NCBI GenBank assembly: GCA_000934455.1
Contig: KN883710.1
Span: 8,737 to 35,096, forward strand
Origin: Apostichopus parvimensis
Lineage: Eukaryota > Echinodermata > Holothuroidea > Aspidochirotida > Stichopodidae
Direction of reading: 5' to 3'
DNA length: 26,360 nt
Shown here: positions 19,101 through 26,360 of the stretch, piece after piece
Layout: the number at the start of each line of letters is the position of its first letter
Position numbering within the stretch: position 1 is the first letter of the stretch
Notes under the pieces: model-generated
What the model was told of the DNA's origin: nothing
What the model saw: only the letters and a program-made list of their open reading frames with translations
Databases searched by the model: none
Program-made: the position numbers and the translations under genes

Positions 19101-22100
19101 ACCTGAGACTCATCAATTAGGAGTAGCCCACTAGTTTCCATCTGCAACCTTCCTTCATTTTTAATAACCTGTAAGACAGGTTTGTGTGAGTGCATCTTTA
19201 AGACGTTTCGTGTTTCACCTGGCCATGCTCTTTTTCTTCTATTGATCATTGAGAAACCAAAATATATAAACATTTATTGTTTGTACTTTGTAAGGACAAG
19301 AGTTTACTTACCCCCTCCCCAATTGAGGCATCTGGCTAAGTCATTACCAGTACCTAGTGGAAGCACAGAAACAGGAGGTCTGGGTTCAATCTGTAGTTTA
19401 TCTGCAAAAGCAAAATAAAGATGACATCGTTATCATAACTTTCGTGCTGTTGAAACGGAAGCTATTGTACATGTTAAAATGAAGAATTATTCATTGGTAC
19501 ATTTGAAGTTATTAAGGCAGGCGGGTGATGTTTTTAAATATTTGAGTTGTCATGTCTAAAAAAAAAAGAAGCAGCTCTAACTTTTCATATTCTCATTTTT
19601 AATCTGTTAATTTTTCAGCAAAAGTGCAATATCCTGATTGGGATTTAATAAAGTTCGATTTCCTTTAATTTTTAAATTTGAAAAAACACACTTTTTATTT
19701 ATTTTTCATTGTTATAACTCCCATCGTTAAATCCACGCTGCAGCTAGATAATCGGTACTATGCGTCAGCAAGTTCCTAAGTTTTAGGGTTTTCTAGACCA
19801 TGCAACAATATGGCACTGCATTAAAGATACTTAACAATACCCATACCACATGTTGTAAAAGCCCTCCCTGTTTGTCGTAAGGAAATTATCAATGAACGGT
19901 GCCCTCGTAATTGTTGTGTAACGAAGACAGGATGTGATAATGAATCCAATGTTTGGAAAGACGGATAAAAATGCATGCAAGAGGTCACGTTCTTTTCGGA
20001 GACAGGAAAACCTCGGTGTTTCGTTGGATGACAGAGAGGTTTGATCACCAACCCATGACTTGGTCGTGATTAGACACAAACTGAGTTTATACATGTCATC
20101 CATGATAAAAAGAGATACTGAATTCTATCGGCAAAAGTAAATGTTTTTTTTTCTTCCGGGGTGGATGTCACAGCTTGGAGACCACTATGGCAGACAGGCT
20201 GGCACGTATATGGACACTAAAAAGGAGTAGGAGCCACATTTAACATGAAATAGAATTAGATACATGGTACAGTGAATAGATGTTTATAAGCCCTGGAGAC
20301 TGAACATCTCTGACCACACTTAGTTTGGTGAGAATTATTGACGATGACGTTGCAAACATTGGTCAGCATTTATCTCCCTCAAAAACAAAAAAAAGAATGA
20401 TGAGGTTGCAAAAAAGAAGGGGGAAAAAACATGCTCAAATCAGTAAAAAGTAATAACTTTGGACTACTTCAGACCTATTTCAGGAAAACTGCAAAATATC
20501 TGATATTATTCACTGGGTAAATGATATGCAACTTTTAGTCGGCAAAATGATTTTAACAAGGCTTTACCGATACAGTCCAGCACCCATCCAACGGTACCAT
20601 CACCACCACAACAAAGCACACGAAATCCCGGAACGTCTCGGAAGAATTTTAATCTGTTAAGAGAAGCAGAAATGGAACAAAATGTGATAAAATCTGGAAT
20701 ACTCCACCTGGGGTGTGTCAGGAGGGGGAGGGGAAGGGGAAAGGCGGAGCCAGCTGTGCGGTATTACATCATACAGCATGAAACCTTCTCCTGTTGAGAT
20801 CAATCTAACATACTGCTGTGCTACCAGCCCTTGATACAAACACCATATGCTACAGACTTTATGACAAGTCGAAAGCTTGTCCTTGTTCTAACTGCTAAAT
20901 CAAGCAAAATTATGTTTTGTTTTTTTTTCCATTTTTTCTTCTTCAAATATACTTTGCAAAATTAGTCAAAGAGAAAAGTTCCATGCATTTATAAAGTATC
21001 CTTTTATGACATTTACATATTAGTTTGCAAACATTTACATATTATTTTGAAAACACAATAAAATCTAATTTTACCTGCAAGAAGAAGTGGAAGGGTTGTA
21101 CAGTTATGCACAATTCAAAGTGACCCTTTTTTCTCCTCCTCCTCAGAAGGTTCATCAAAACCTATGTATGCTGAGCAAACACTGGGTTTGATAATCAAAT
21201 ATAGTTGTAGAGCTTAGTTGGTAAAGCCAAATGATAGACTAGGCGAGGCTCACCAGGGATAAATAGATTACCTGTGAGGGTCTCGCGTGGGTGACAAGGG
21301 ATTACCCGTGAGGGTCTCACCAGGGATAAAGAGATTACCCGTGAGGGTCTCACCAGGGATAGAGAGATTACCCGTGAGGGTCTCGCGTGGGTGAAAAGAG
21401 GCTCAAAGATGCTCAAAGCAGCTAGTTTGAGTCTGATAACATGCCAGTTTACTGCGACTTTTATACCAAAGCTTAGTTTACTCAAAGCAAAGGGATTCAA
21501 ATTGGTTCCTTTTCAACGATGGAGTGTATAAAATAATTACTGATTTGATCCCACGGATTTCACATCATCATCATCATCATCAATATTTTCTTTTAAAAAA
21601 AATGCAAATCTGAAATTGGCAAAATTGTAGACAAATTTTCTCATTATTTCGGCTAACGCTTGAGAAGTGAGCTACATGAACTGCACGGGTATGGTATTTT
21701 CAGTAACAGGTGTGAAATAAGAAATTTTGCCCCAAAACTGCTGTAAAACACTGCTTCATCTGCTGTCTTCTGGTAGGTTTGTGGTCGTAATAAATACATT
21801 TCAAAAGTTGGAGCCAACAGTCAAGGCTTCTCTGTTTCTAGTTAACTCCTTCATTTAAGGAAATACTGGGACACACGCAGAGGAGAATGACAAAGAAGAA
21901 AGAATAAGGACACGGCTACTTACCCCGGCATTGGTCCACCTTTGTTGAGGTCATAAACTTGTCGGGGATTTAAAAGATACTGGAATTTTCTCATGATTCT
22001 CTCTCCCTGCCTTCCGCCGCTTTTCGGATTTACAAAGACGACTAAGGGATGTGACCCTGGGAGAGGCGTGACCTTAAGTAAAGAGAGGAAGAAGAATGAC

Positions 22101-22790
22101 TCAGTGCATAACTTGTTCAATGATATCATTAATGCAGGATTTGTGTGTATTAATGCTCTTTAAATGCAATGCAAAGCTCTGAATTGACAATACAAGTTAC
22201 ACTTAACAGCTATATAAGTGGCCTATCAGAGATGATCTCTGTTAGAAGCCACACCAGGGAATTTAGTTTTGAAACAGAGTTTGAAGGAGAAGGCATTTGC
22301 TTCCCTTCTTCTTTCAGGAGTAAGCACATCTTTGGATATATGGATGAGTGATTCCTGATCCTTTTGGGCCATACTGAAAATATCAGGTGGGTAAAGGTGG
22401 GGTAGGGGTGGGGGATAGGGCAGGGATGGATGGGATAAAGAGGGAAACGAAAGGGACCTACTTCAAACGTATCATCACGTTGGTATTTGGAAGCTTTCAT
22501 GCAGGAACAATCCATTTTTCCTGTCTAACACTGTTCTGCCGATTGGCAAAAGAAACCCCAAATACGCTATAACTAATAAATCGAACAGGAAACGAATGTT
22601 AACACCATCACGATTAATTTCCATACATATTATCAATGTCTATTCGATGTTATGTTACATATATAGAGTGTTGTTTTCTCCCTACCTGGAGGCTCTGGCC
22701 TTCCATGGAAATAGAGTCCTTTCTTGCCTTTGATGGGTCGACATCTTCAGATGAAGCTCCCTCCTTAGAGGTTAGGCTCTTCCTCTCTTG
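13034..22790 (-). CDS. Type I diacylglycerol kinase (alpha/beta/gamma-like), 3' nine coding exons, 5' part outside window
   Basis: Phosphorylates diacylglycerol with ATP to phosphatidic acid at membranes, ending diacylglycerol signalling. Nine exons (22686-22790, 21924-22072, 20568-20653, 19312-19401, 17541-17701, 16876-17031, 14887-15109, 14057-14238, 13034-13183) all have GT-AG borders and matching phases, and join into 433 codons plus a stop. Numbering from the first exon seen: linker 1-35; catalytic domain about 40-190 with [21 protein letters not shown] and [12 protein letters not shown]; accessory domain about 190-395 with [29 protein letters not shown] and MQIDGEPW. The VDASIAHRF and [10 protein letters not shown] stretches are typical of vertebrate alpha/beta/gamma isoforms rather than epsilon or theta, which is why I call it type I. 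The expected recoverin-like, EF-hand and C1 exons are not found up to 26360. All key kinase motifs look intact, so this is probably a working gene. I cannot choose between alpha, beta and gamma, since invertebrates often have one pre-duplication gene. Confidence 0.95.
13493..13506. repeat. 14 bp perfect palindrome, possibly from a hAT element end
   Basis: GGGGTCGCGACCCC is its own reverse complement. With its left context (CCCCGGTATTCAAAGT) it resembles the ends of hAT-type non-autonomous transposons, which often carry GGGTCGCGACCCC just inside the terminal repeat. No matching opposite end was found nearby. It lies in the last kinase intron (13184-14056). Confidence 0.4.
13552..13677. repeat. 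22 bp minisatellite with alternating 44 bp period
   Basis: About 5.5 units of TTGATCTACCACAAACTCAG plus CC in the last kinase intron. Units alternate between TTGATCTACCACAAACTC and TTAATCTACCATAAACTC, so the true period is 44. Confidence 0.9.
14057..14238 (-). CDS. Diacylglycerol kinase exon: end of accessory domain
   Basis: 60 full codons. Contains [36 protein letters not shown] and [16 protein letters not shown], all typical of the accessory domain's C-terminal part. Acceptor CCTTACAG/CT; donor ACT/GTGAGT. If the donor were not used, the frame would add only VSINS and stop at 14039-14041. Confidence 0.96.
14887..15109 (-). CDS. Diacylglycerol kinase exon: accessory domain with basic insertion
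   Basis: 74 codons plus one base. Starts CDNVSLDL, then [19 protein letters not shown], which matches the family. It is followed by a lineage-variable loop: [18 protein letters not shown], then SHSSS and an acidic segment ending FAEQ. The basic cluster is absent from the vertebrate isoforms I know, which carry different loops here. Acceptor ATTTACAG/TGT; donor CAG T/GTAAGT. Confidence 0.96.
15207..15389. repeat. 105 bp tandem duplication with G-rich core
   Basis: AGGTACTAGAATTACCATGG at 15207 recurs as AGGTACTAGAACTACCATAG at 15312. Both copies continue through GATGAAA, a G-rich block and ATATCATACAGAT. The G-rich block of copy one (about 15244-15273) has enough G runs for a quadruplex on the plus strand. 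Located in the intron 15110-16875. Confidence 0.85.
15566..15631 (+). repeat. G-rich tract in kinase intron
   Basis: Repeated runs of 4-6 G separated by one to a few bases, in two clusters. Quadruplex-forming potential on the plus (template) strand. Confidence 0.7.
16793..16832. repeat. C-rich tract in kinase intron
   Basis: CCCTCCCCCCTCCCCCACCC and following bases. This is the opposite strand bias to the other intronic G tracts. It lies about 50 bases past the donor of exon 16876-17031, so the transcript is G-rich there. Confidence 0.75.
16876..17031 (-). CDS. Diacylglycerol kinase exon: accessory domain core
   Basis: 52 codons, phase 0 at both borders. Reads [19 protein letters not shown], then [19 protein letters not shown] and ends HEDIDIM. 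This is the most conserved block of type I diacylglycerol kinases and the best evidence for the subtype. Acceptor TTTCACAG/GAT; donor ATG/GTGAGT. Confidence 0.97.
17278..17390. repeat. 32 bp minisatellite, about three units
   Basis: ACTAACAGCACCAACCTCAT plus CTACATATCACA starts at 17283, 17315 and 17347 with few changes. Located in the kinase intron 17032-17540. Confidence 0.9.
17541..17701 (-). CDS. Diacylglycerol kinase exon: end of catalytic domain, start of accessory domain
   Basis: 53 full codons. Begins [16 protein letters not shown], then LDRWHIEF (the conserved LDRW motif), an acidic/threonine loop, and [13 protein letters not shown], which opens the accessory domain. Acceptor GACATAG/GT, donor GTT/GTAAGT. 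The splice falls between the V and D of the family motif SIGVDASIAH. Confidence 0.97.
17702..19311 (-). other. Kinase intron, 1.6 kb, no recognised element
   Basis: Joins exons that both contain conserved catalytic sequence. Open frames inside, such as 19025-19273, do not match the family and are not needed for the reading frame. Confidence 0.7.
19312..19401 (-). CDS. Diacylglycerol kinase exon: [10 protein letters not shown] motif
   Basis: 29 full codons flanked by split codons. Contains [18 protein letters not shown] then NWGGG, the second catalytic signature of the family. Acceptor TTTTGCAG/AT; donor GGG G/GTAAGT. It ends in phase 1, matching the start of the exon at 17541-17701 exactly, so no extra exon is needed between them. 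Confidence 0.97.
20568..20653 (-). CDS. Diacylglycerol kinase exon: glycine-rich GGDGT motif
   Basis: 28 full codons reading [15 protein letters not shown] followed by [18 protein letters not shown] is the nucleotide-binding signature of the diacylglycerol kinase catalytic domain, and the motif is complete. Acceptor TTAACAG/A; donor ATC G/GTAAAG. The last codon (aspartate) is completed by the following exon. Confidence 0.97.
21237..21400. repeat. 33-35 bp minisatellite with internal hairpins
   Basis: Four units anchored by ATTACC at 21266, 21301, 21334 and 21367 (spacing 35, 33, 33). Units contain GTGAGGGTCTC followed by either ACCAGGGATAAAGAG or GCGTGGGTGA. The first kind contains GTGAGGGTCTCAC, a 5 bp stem with a 3 base loop. 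Located in the kinase intron 20654-21923. Confidence 0.92.
21561..21583. repeat. (ATC)n microsatellite
   Basis: Six to seven repeats of the trinucleotide in the kinase intron 20654-21923. Confidence 0.9.
21924..22072 (-). CDS. Diacylglycerol kinase exon: start of catalytic domain
   Basis: 49 codons plus two bases. Contains [20 protein letters not shown], the entry strand and loop of the catalytic domain, then [13 protein letters not shown] and KGGPMPG, all strongly conserved in type I kinases. The acceptor is TTTAAG/GTC and the donor GG/GTAAGT. The split glycine codon (GG + A) is completed by the next exon. Confidence 0.96.
22385..22432 (+). repeat. G-rich tract in kinase intron
   Basis: GGTGGGTAAAGGTGGGGTAG and onward with several runs of 3-5 G, on the plus (template) strand. 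Confidence 0.7.
22686..22790 (-). CDS. Diacylglycerol kinase exon: serine/charged linker before the catalytic domain
   Basis: 35 codons, beginning [10 protein letters not shown] and ending EGQSLQ. The acceptor follows a pyrimidine tract ending CTCCTACAG; the donor is CAG/GTAGGG. Both borders are phase 0, so the 105 bases could be skipped without shifting the frame. The residues are mostly serine, acidic and basic and match the poorly conserved linker between the C1 domains and the kinase core in type I enzymes. This is the least conserved exon and is accepted mainly because its splice sites and phase join exactly to the next one. Confidence 0.8.
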
Positions 22791-25462
22791 CTGTAGGAGA
22801 GAGAGATGGACATTACAATGGGAGGTCATACATGGTAGACAAAAGACAACATAATGCTAACAAACTAGAAGAAGGTTTTAATTCCTGTGTTATGTGGTAA
22901 GTAAATTAGACAGGTGATGAATTGATTAGCATAATACATATTAATATTAATATGTGAATATTTATATATATTTACAGTGTAATAGACTGGACTGGGCTTT
23001 ATCAGATTATCATACATGCTACTCTCACTGTGTAGATTTACCACAGCAAACCCATGTACATGGTACTAATGCTAAGTGATGCTATGCAGTACAACTAAAT
23101 AAAAGCAGATAGGGGAGAGGAGGAGGGGTATGTCATAAGAAAAGAGGGGGTGGGGGTAAGAACGATTTAATTGCATTATTAAACATGTAGAAAAGGGTTT
23201 TTTTCACCAAATGAAGAAAATCCAGACAGAAAATATAGTATGATTCTAAAGCATTGCTGGACAAGGGCCATAGCAAGCAAATTTCACTTTTAGATTAAAA
23301 GGAATTTTAAGCACATTACTGGTGCAGGAATTAACATGGACATCTGGAGAGAAGATTAATGTTAGCCTACTCAATCTGTTACAAGCATGTAAACGAGTTC
23401 CTATGCGTACTGCGAAAAATCATTCCGAACATCAGATTGCCTACAATCATTTGAGAGAACAACATGTACAAGTCCATAGTTCAATAGCATTGCAGCAAAA
23501 CAATTTGTTTTCGTCTTCCCACACAAATGCAAAAACCGGCTATTTGTTTAACTGCATACATGTGAGCATCACTTGTTTAAGCTGAGATAATGATGCCAGG
23601 TGATGAGTGGGAGGCAATTACATAGACATTATCACATGTTAGCTTAGCCTCAAAATCCATTTACAACTAATGGGCAGGCTGTGTTGAGGTATGGTAGCAA
23701 AACTGGTTCCCAACGAATTTGAAACCTTACATGAGATATGGGCACATGGTACACTCATATTCAAACATATTAAAAACTTTGTGTTAAATATTAGTAGTAT
23801 TATTATTTTTTTTTGGAACAGGGTTTGAGACCAAAACTATTTTATTAATCAAAAATATAAAAAATTTCCTTTTGTTGTAATTTTTCTGTAATGTGGTTCT
23901 TATACCACCTCGGAGGATGAAAAGAATATTAATACATTTTTACGAATTTCTTCTGGTTGTATCCTTGGAACTAACATGTAAAATATAGGAGAGATGTGTA
24001 AGGTTGCCTGAATATAACATCAGCTTTAGGCCTAGAACAACCCTTCAGTTTATCCAGAGCAATGGAGGGGGGGGGGGGGTTATACCATGTCATCAATAGA
24101 GAATCAACTCATGAACCAGGAGGCAATTAGATGGATCAATTTCATGCATCTTCTTATCTTGGTCACCAGTCACCATGGTGGGGAGGGGGTGGTACACCCT
24201 CTTTTCAACCCTGACCCCCCGCACACCCACAGAAATTTAAAGTAGTTATATTAGCAGAACTTTGCACGATCTAATTATAGACCCAATTTGTAGCCTACAT
24301 ATGGCTGAGAGGTCACCATTTTTGTGAAGATTATTTTTTTGGGGGGGAGGGTGAGGGCAGGAGGACTCCAGAGATTCTATAAGGAAGTTGGTTTTAATGT
24401 CCCCAGGACCACACCCTCTCCTTTTAAATCCTTGATCTGCCTGTGGCCCGTCATCGGCATGTAGAACTTGATGAAGTCATTAATATAACGTTGCTCTTGT
24501 TAAATAGACTCTGCCCACACCTCAATTGCACTTGATACCCCAAAGAGTATCAAATGTGGCAATATTTAACCATTTATCAAAAGATTCTTTCAGGCAGCTA
24601 AATAAAAAAATAAACATTTATATTAATTTGTGTATATTGCTCATTTTGACTTTCTCTTTTTCTGTTTTGCTGAAAGTTATTCACAAAGTGGAAGTAAAAT
24701 AGGAGAGTCCAAAATGACAGGATAAATGGAGCAAATGTCAAAAAATAAAGGAATTATTTTTGGGGATAGCTTTTTTGGTAAACAAGTGTTCTTTACTTCC
24801 ACATACACTAAAGATTGCAACATAACCATTGATCACTGTGTATCTTTGTATAGAGTAGTGCTACTTGCTGTCAAACTGGAGTTTGGAATTACATACTCTC
24901 TGTAGTACTCTGTAGATAACATAGTTGAGTAATTTATGAAAATTTTCAGTACAGTTCTATAACAGCTTAAAACTCATATGCAAAACAAGAAAGATAAAAC
25001 CAAAAATTTGAAGTTTGCTTAAAGGGTCTTACAACAGAAGAATTCATCCAGTGAACTGAATTCTTTTTGAGATATATTTATACATTATATATTTTGAGAT
25101 ATATATATATTGAGATATATATATATTTTAATGTTACATTTTTTCTTACATAGTTTTATCTTACATATCTTTTTATCCGACATCTCACATATTTTATCTT
25201 TAATATTTTTTATTTAACATATTTTTTATCTTACATACTATAACATTACATCCTTTCCTAACATATTATTTACTACATATTTTTCATGGTAGGATTTCCC
25301 AACCTATGCATGTCATCAAAGTCAACCCTCCTCCAAAGGTATCAATAGCATGCATTTGAACAGCAAGCAACATTGACAGAGCAAAGTAGCAGGGAACAGG
25401 GTTTTAAATTGTTCACACATCTACACCACCAGCATCCACATCTTTGCTTTATTTGATATCAA
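22791..25462. other. Upstream kinase intron, no coding exon found
   Basis: I looked on the minus strand for the C1 zinc-finger signature (HxWx..CxxC) and EF hands and saw neither. Contents are AT-rich DNA with a perfect 20 bp palindrome (22936-22955), G-rich tracts near 23110-23158, 24067-24079 (13 G) and 24338-24358, and an AT-repeat region at about 25065-25285 built from GAGATATATAT and degenerate CTTACATATTTTT units. The intron is therefore probably longer than 3.5 kb. Confidence 0.6.
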
Positions 25463-25723
25463 TTACAAACCAGACAAAATCTTAAAGCATAGACCACCAG
25501 AAATACGTAACTTGACAAAGCATTGAAGCTGCTGCGGTCGGGCACAGATACAGAAAGAGCTGCGGACATTTTCTAATATAAAATCAGAACGAAACAGATC
25601 CGTAAGTGACTCCACCGTTGGCCGACATGTGCAATAAAAGAAATTTGACAGAAGTTTCATGGAAACAAGATTGTAGCAAGAAAGTTCTCCTTTTCCAGTA
25701 AATTGTTTCTCAAAAGTACCCAT
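25463..25723 (-). pseudogene. Possible Harbinger/HARBI1-like transposase fragment
   Basis: An 86-codon frame inside the upstream kinase intron. CRPTVESLTDLFRSDF, then RSSFCICARPQQLQCF and VKLRISGGLCFKILSGL, resembles the N-terminal helical region of HARBI1-type transposases (R-tR-tI--L---L--DL----RS--I-p--QlL--LRf--tGsF--v-Gd). No downstream DDE region is evident, since the frame stops and AT-rich sequence follows. The resemblance is from memory of the family pattern, so an unrelated chance frame remains possible. Confidence 0.4.
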
Positions 25724-26360
25724 TCCTCTCTACTGAAATGTTATCTTTATCACAGCCATAGGGAGATATTCATACCATAATTTACATGCATCGATTTTAA
25801 AGGTAAACTACCAAGCCAGGAAGAAGCAAATGAAAAAAATCAACACCGCAAGGGAAGCTGTAAGTCTATATTCAGGATTAACGACAAGGATTAAGACAAT
25901 TAAGGATTAAGATTAATCAAGGTCATCTATACCTCCTTATTGAAAGACGATGTCTGGACTGAGTTTACTCTCCCCTGTTATAAAGTAATCGAGAGTATAA
26001 AGGCAAATCTGAGAGAATTAATCATATATTATAGAAAAAAAAAGAAGAAGAAGAAGACCTATTCACCTGATTATTCATGCATGAAAGGAAAGATAAATTA
26101 TATAAAATTAATATAGTGTAATAAACTTGAAAGACATCAAACTGATACTGTATCAAGCCCGTATCTTTCTTTTTTAGTTTAGTTAATTGTAACTGCTCCG
26201 ACAAATTTGAGGCATATTTCTCCAAAGAAGTATCTAGCAGCTAATGGATTATTGGTACATCTTTCAGAAACAAAAAAAAAATAAATAAATAAAATATATA
26301 ATAGTGTATGGTCTGGCCTTCAGCTTCACTAAACTGATTTGGACATAGAACTGACCTTTT
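25724..26360. other. Intron/flank with simple repeats
   Basis: A-rich microsatellites (AAG)n at about 26034-26055 and (AAAT)n at about 26272-26293. No exon recognised; the kinase C1 and EF-hand exons are expected further out. Confidence 0.6.

Noticed and set aside
19025..19273. Minus-strand 82-codon frame considered as an extra kinase exon
   Set aside because: The exons ending at 19312 and starting at 17701 join in phase and leave no gap in the family alignment. The frame has no family similarity.
19821..20103. Two overlapping minus-strand frames (76 and 90 codons) in a kinase intron
   Set aside because: Both are open over the same bases in different frames, match nothing I know, and lie between exons that already join in phase.
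25463..25723. Missing C1 zinc-finger exon of the kinase, because of several cysteines
   Set aside because: The spacing of Cys and His does not fit HxWx..CxxC, and no suitable splice pair was found.

Overview
The window is AT-rich animal nuclear DNA: short conserved coding exons with GT-AG junctions lie in 0.5-1.8 kb introns, surrounded by minisatellites, simple repeats, MITE-like elements and a tRNA-derived SINE. Nothing bacterial (operons, ribosome binding sites) is present. The genes and repeats suggest a marine invertebrate, possibly an echinoderm or another deuterostome, but the sequence alone does not settle the species. Two genes can be built exon by exon, both on the minus strand and head-to-tail. 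(1) Positions 22790 down to 13034 hold the last nine coding exons of a type I (alpha/beta/gamma-like) diacylglycerol kinase. They join without a frame break into 433 codons plus a stop. They encode the linker after the C1 domains, the whole catalytic domain (with the GGDGT and [10 protein letters not shown] motifs), the accessory domain and a divergent tail. The EF-hand and C1 exons must lie beyond 26360. (2) Positions 2015 down to 175 hold the first three coding exons (145 residues) of a GhrA-like D-isomer-specific 2-hydroxyacid dehydrogenase; its NAD-binding half lies beyond position 1. A decayed copy of the third exon's 3' half lies just downstream of it, at about 18-115. Between the genes (2016-13033) I find no convincing coding exon. 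This 11 kb holds a tandem array of ~300 bp units (3347-4310), two related elements with TTAA at both edges (4532-4896 and 8130-8365), a tRNA-derived SINE (about 6995-7208), a minisatellite with a 91 bp higher-order period (8454-8658), and 21 bp and 28 bp minisatellites. The kinase introns carry further minisatellites (22/44, 32, 105 and 33-35 bp) and G-rich tracts mostly on the plus (template) strand. Beyond the most upstream kinase exon, 22791-26360 is non-coding except for a degenerate reading frame at 25463-25723 that resembles part of a Harbinger/HARBI1-type transposase. The two enzymes have no evident shared pathway: one makes the lipid messenger phosphatidic acid from diacylglycerol, the other probably reduces small 2-keto acids. 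The most notable points are the kinase's lineage-specific features (an arginine/lysine-rich insertion, a C-terminal dileucine-like motif and PDZ-ligand-like end), the dead duplicated exon, and the mobile-element families. I found no evidence of a wholly new molecular system.
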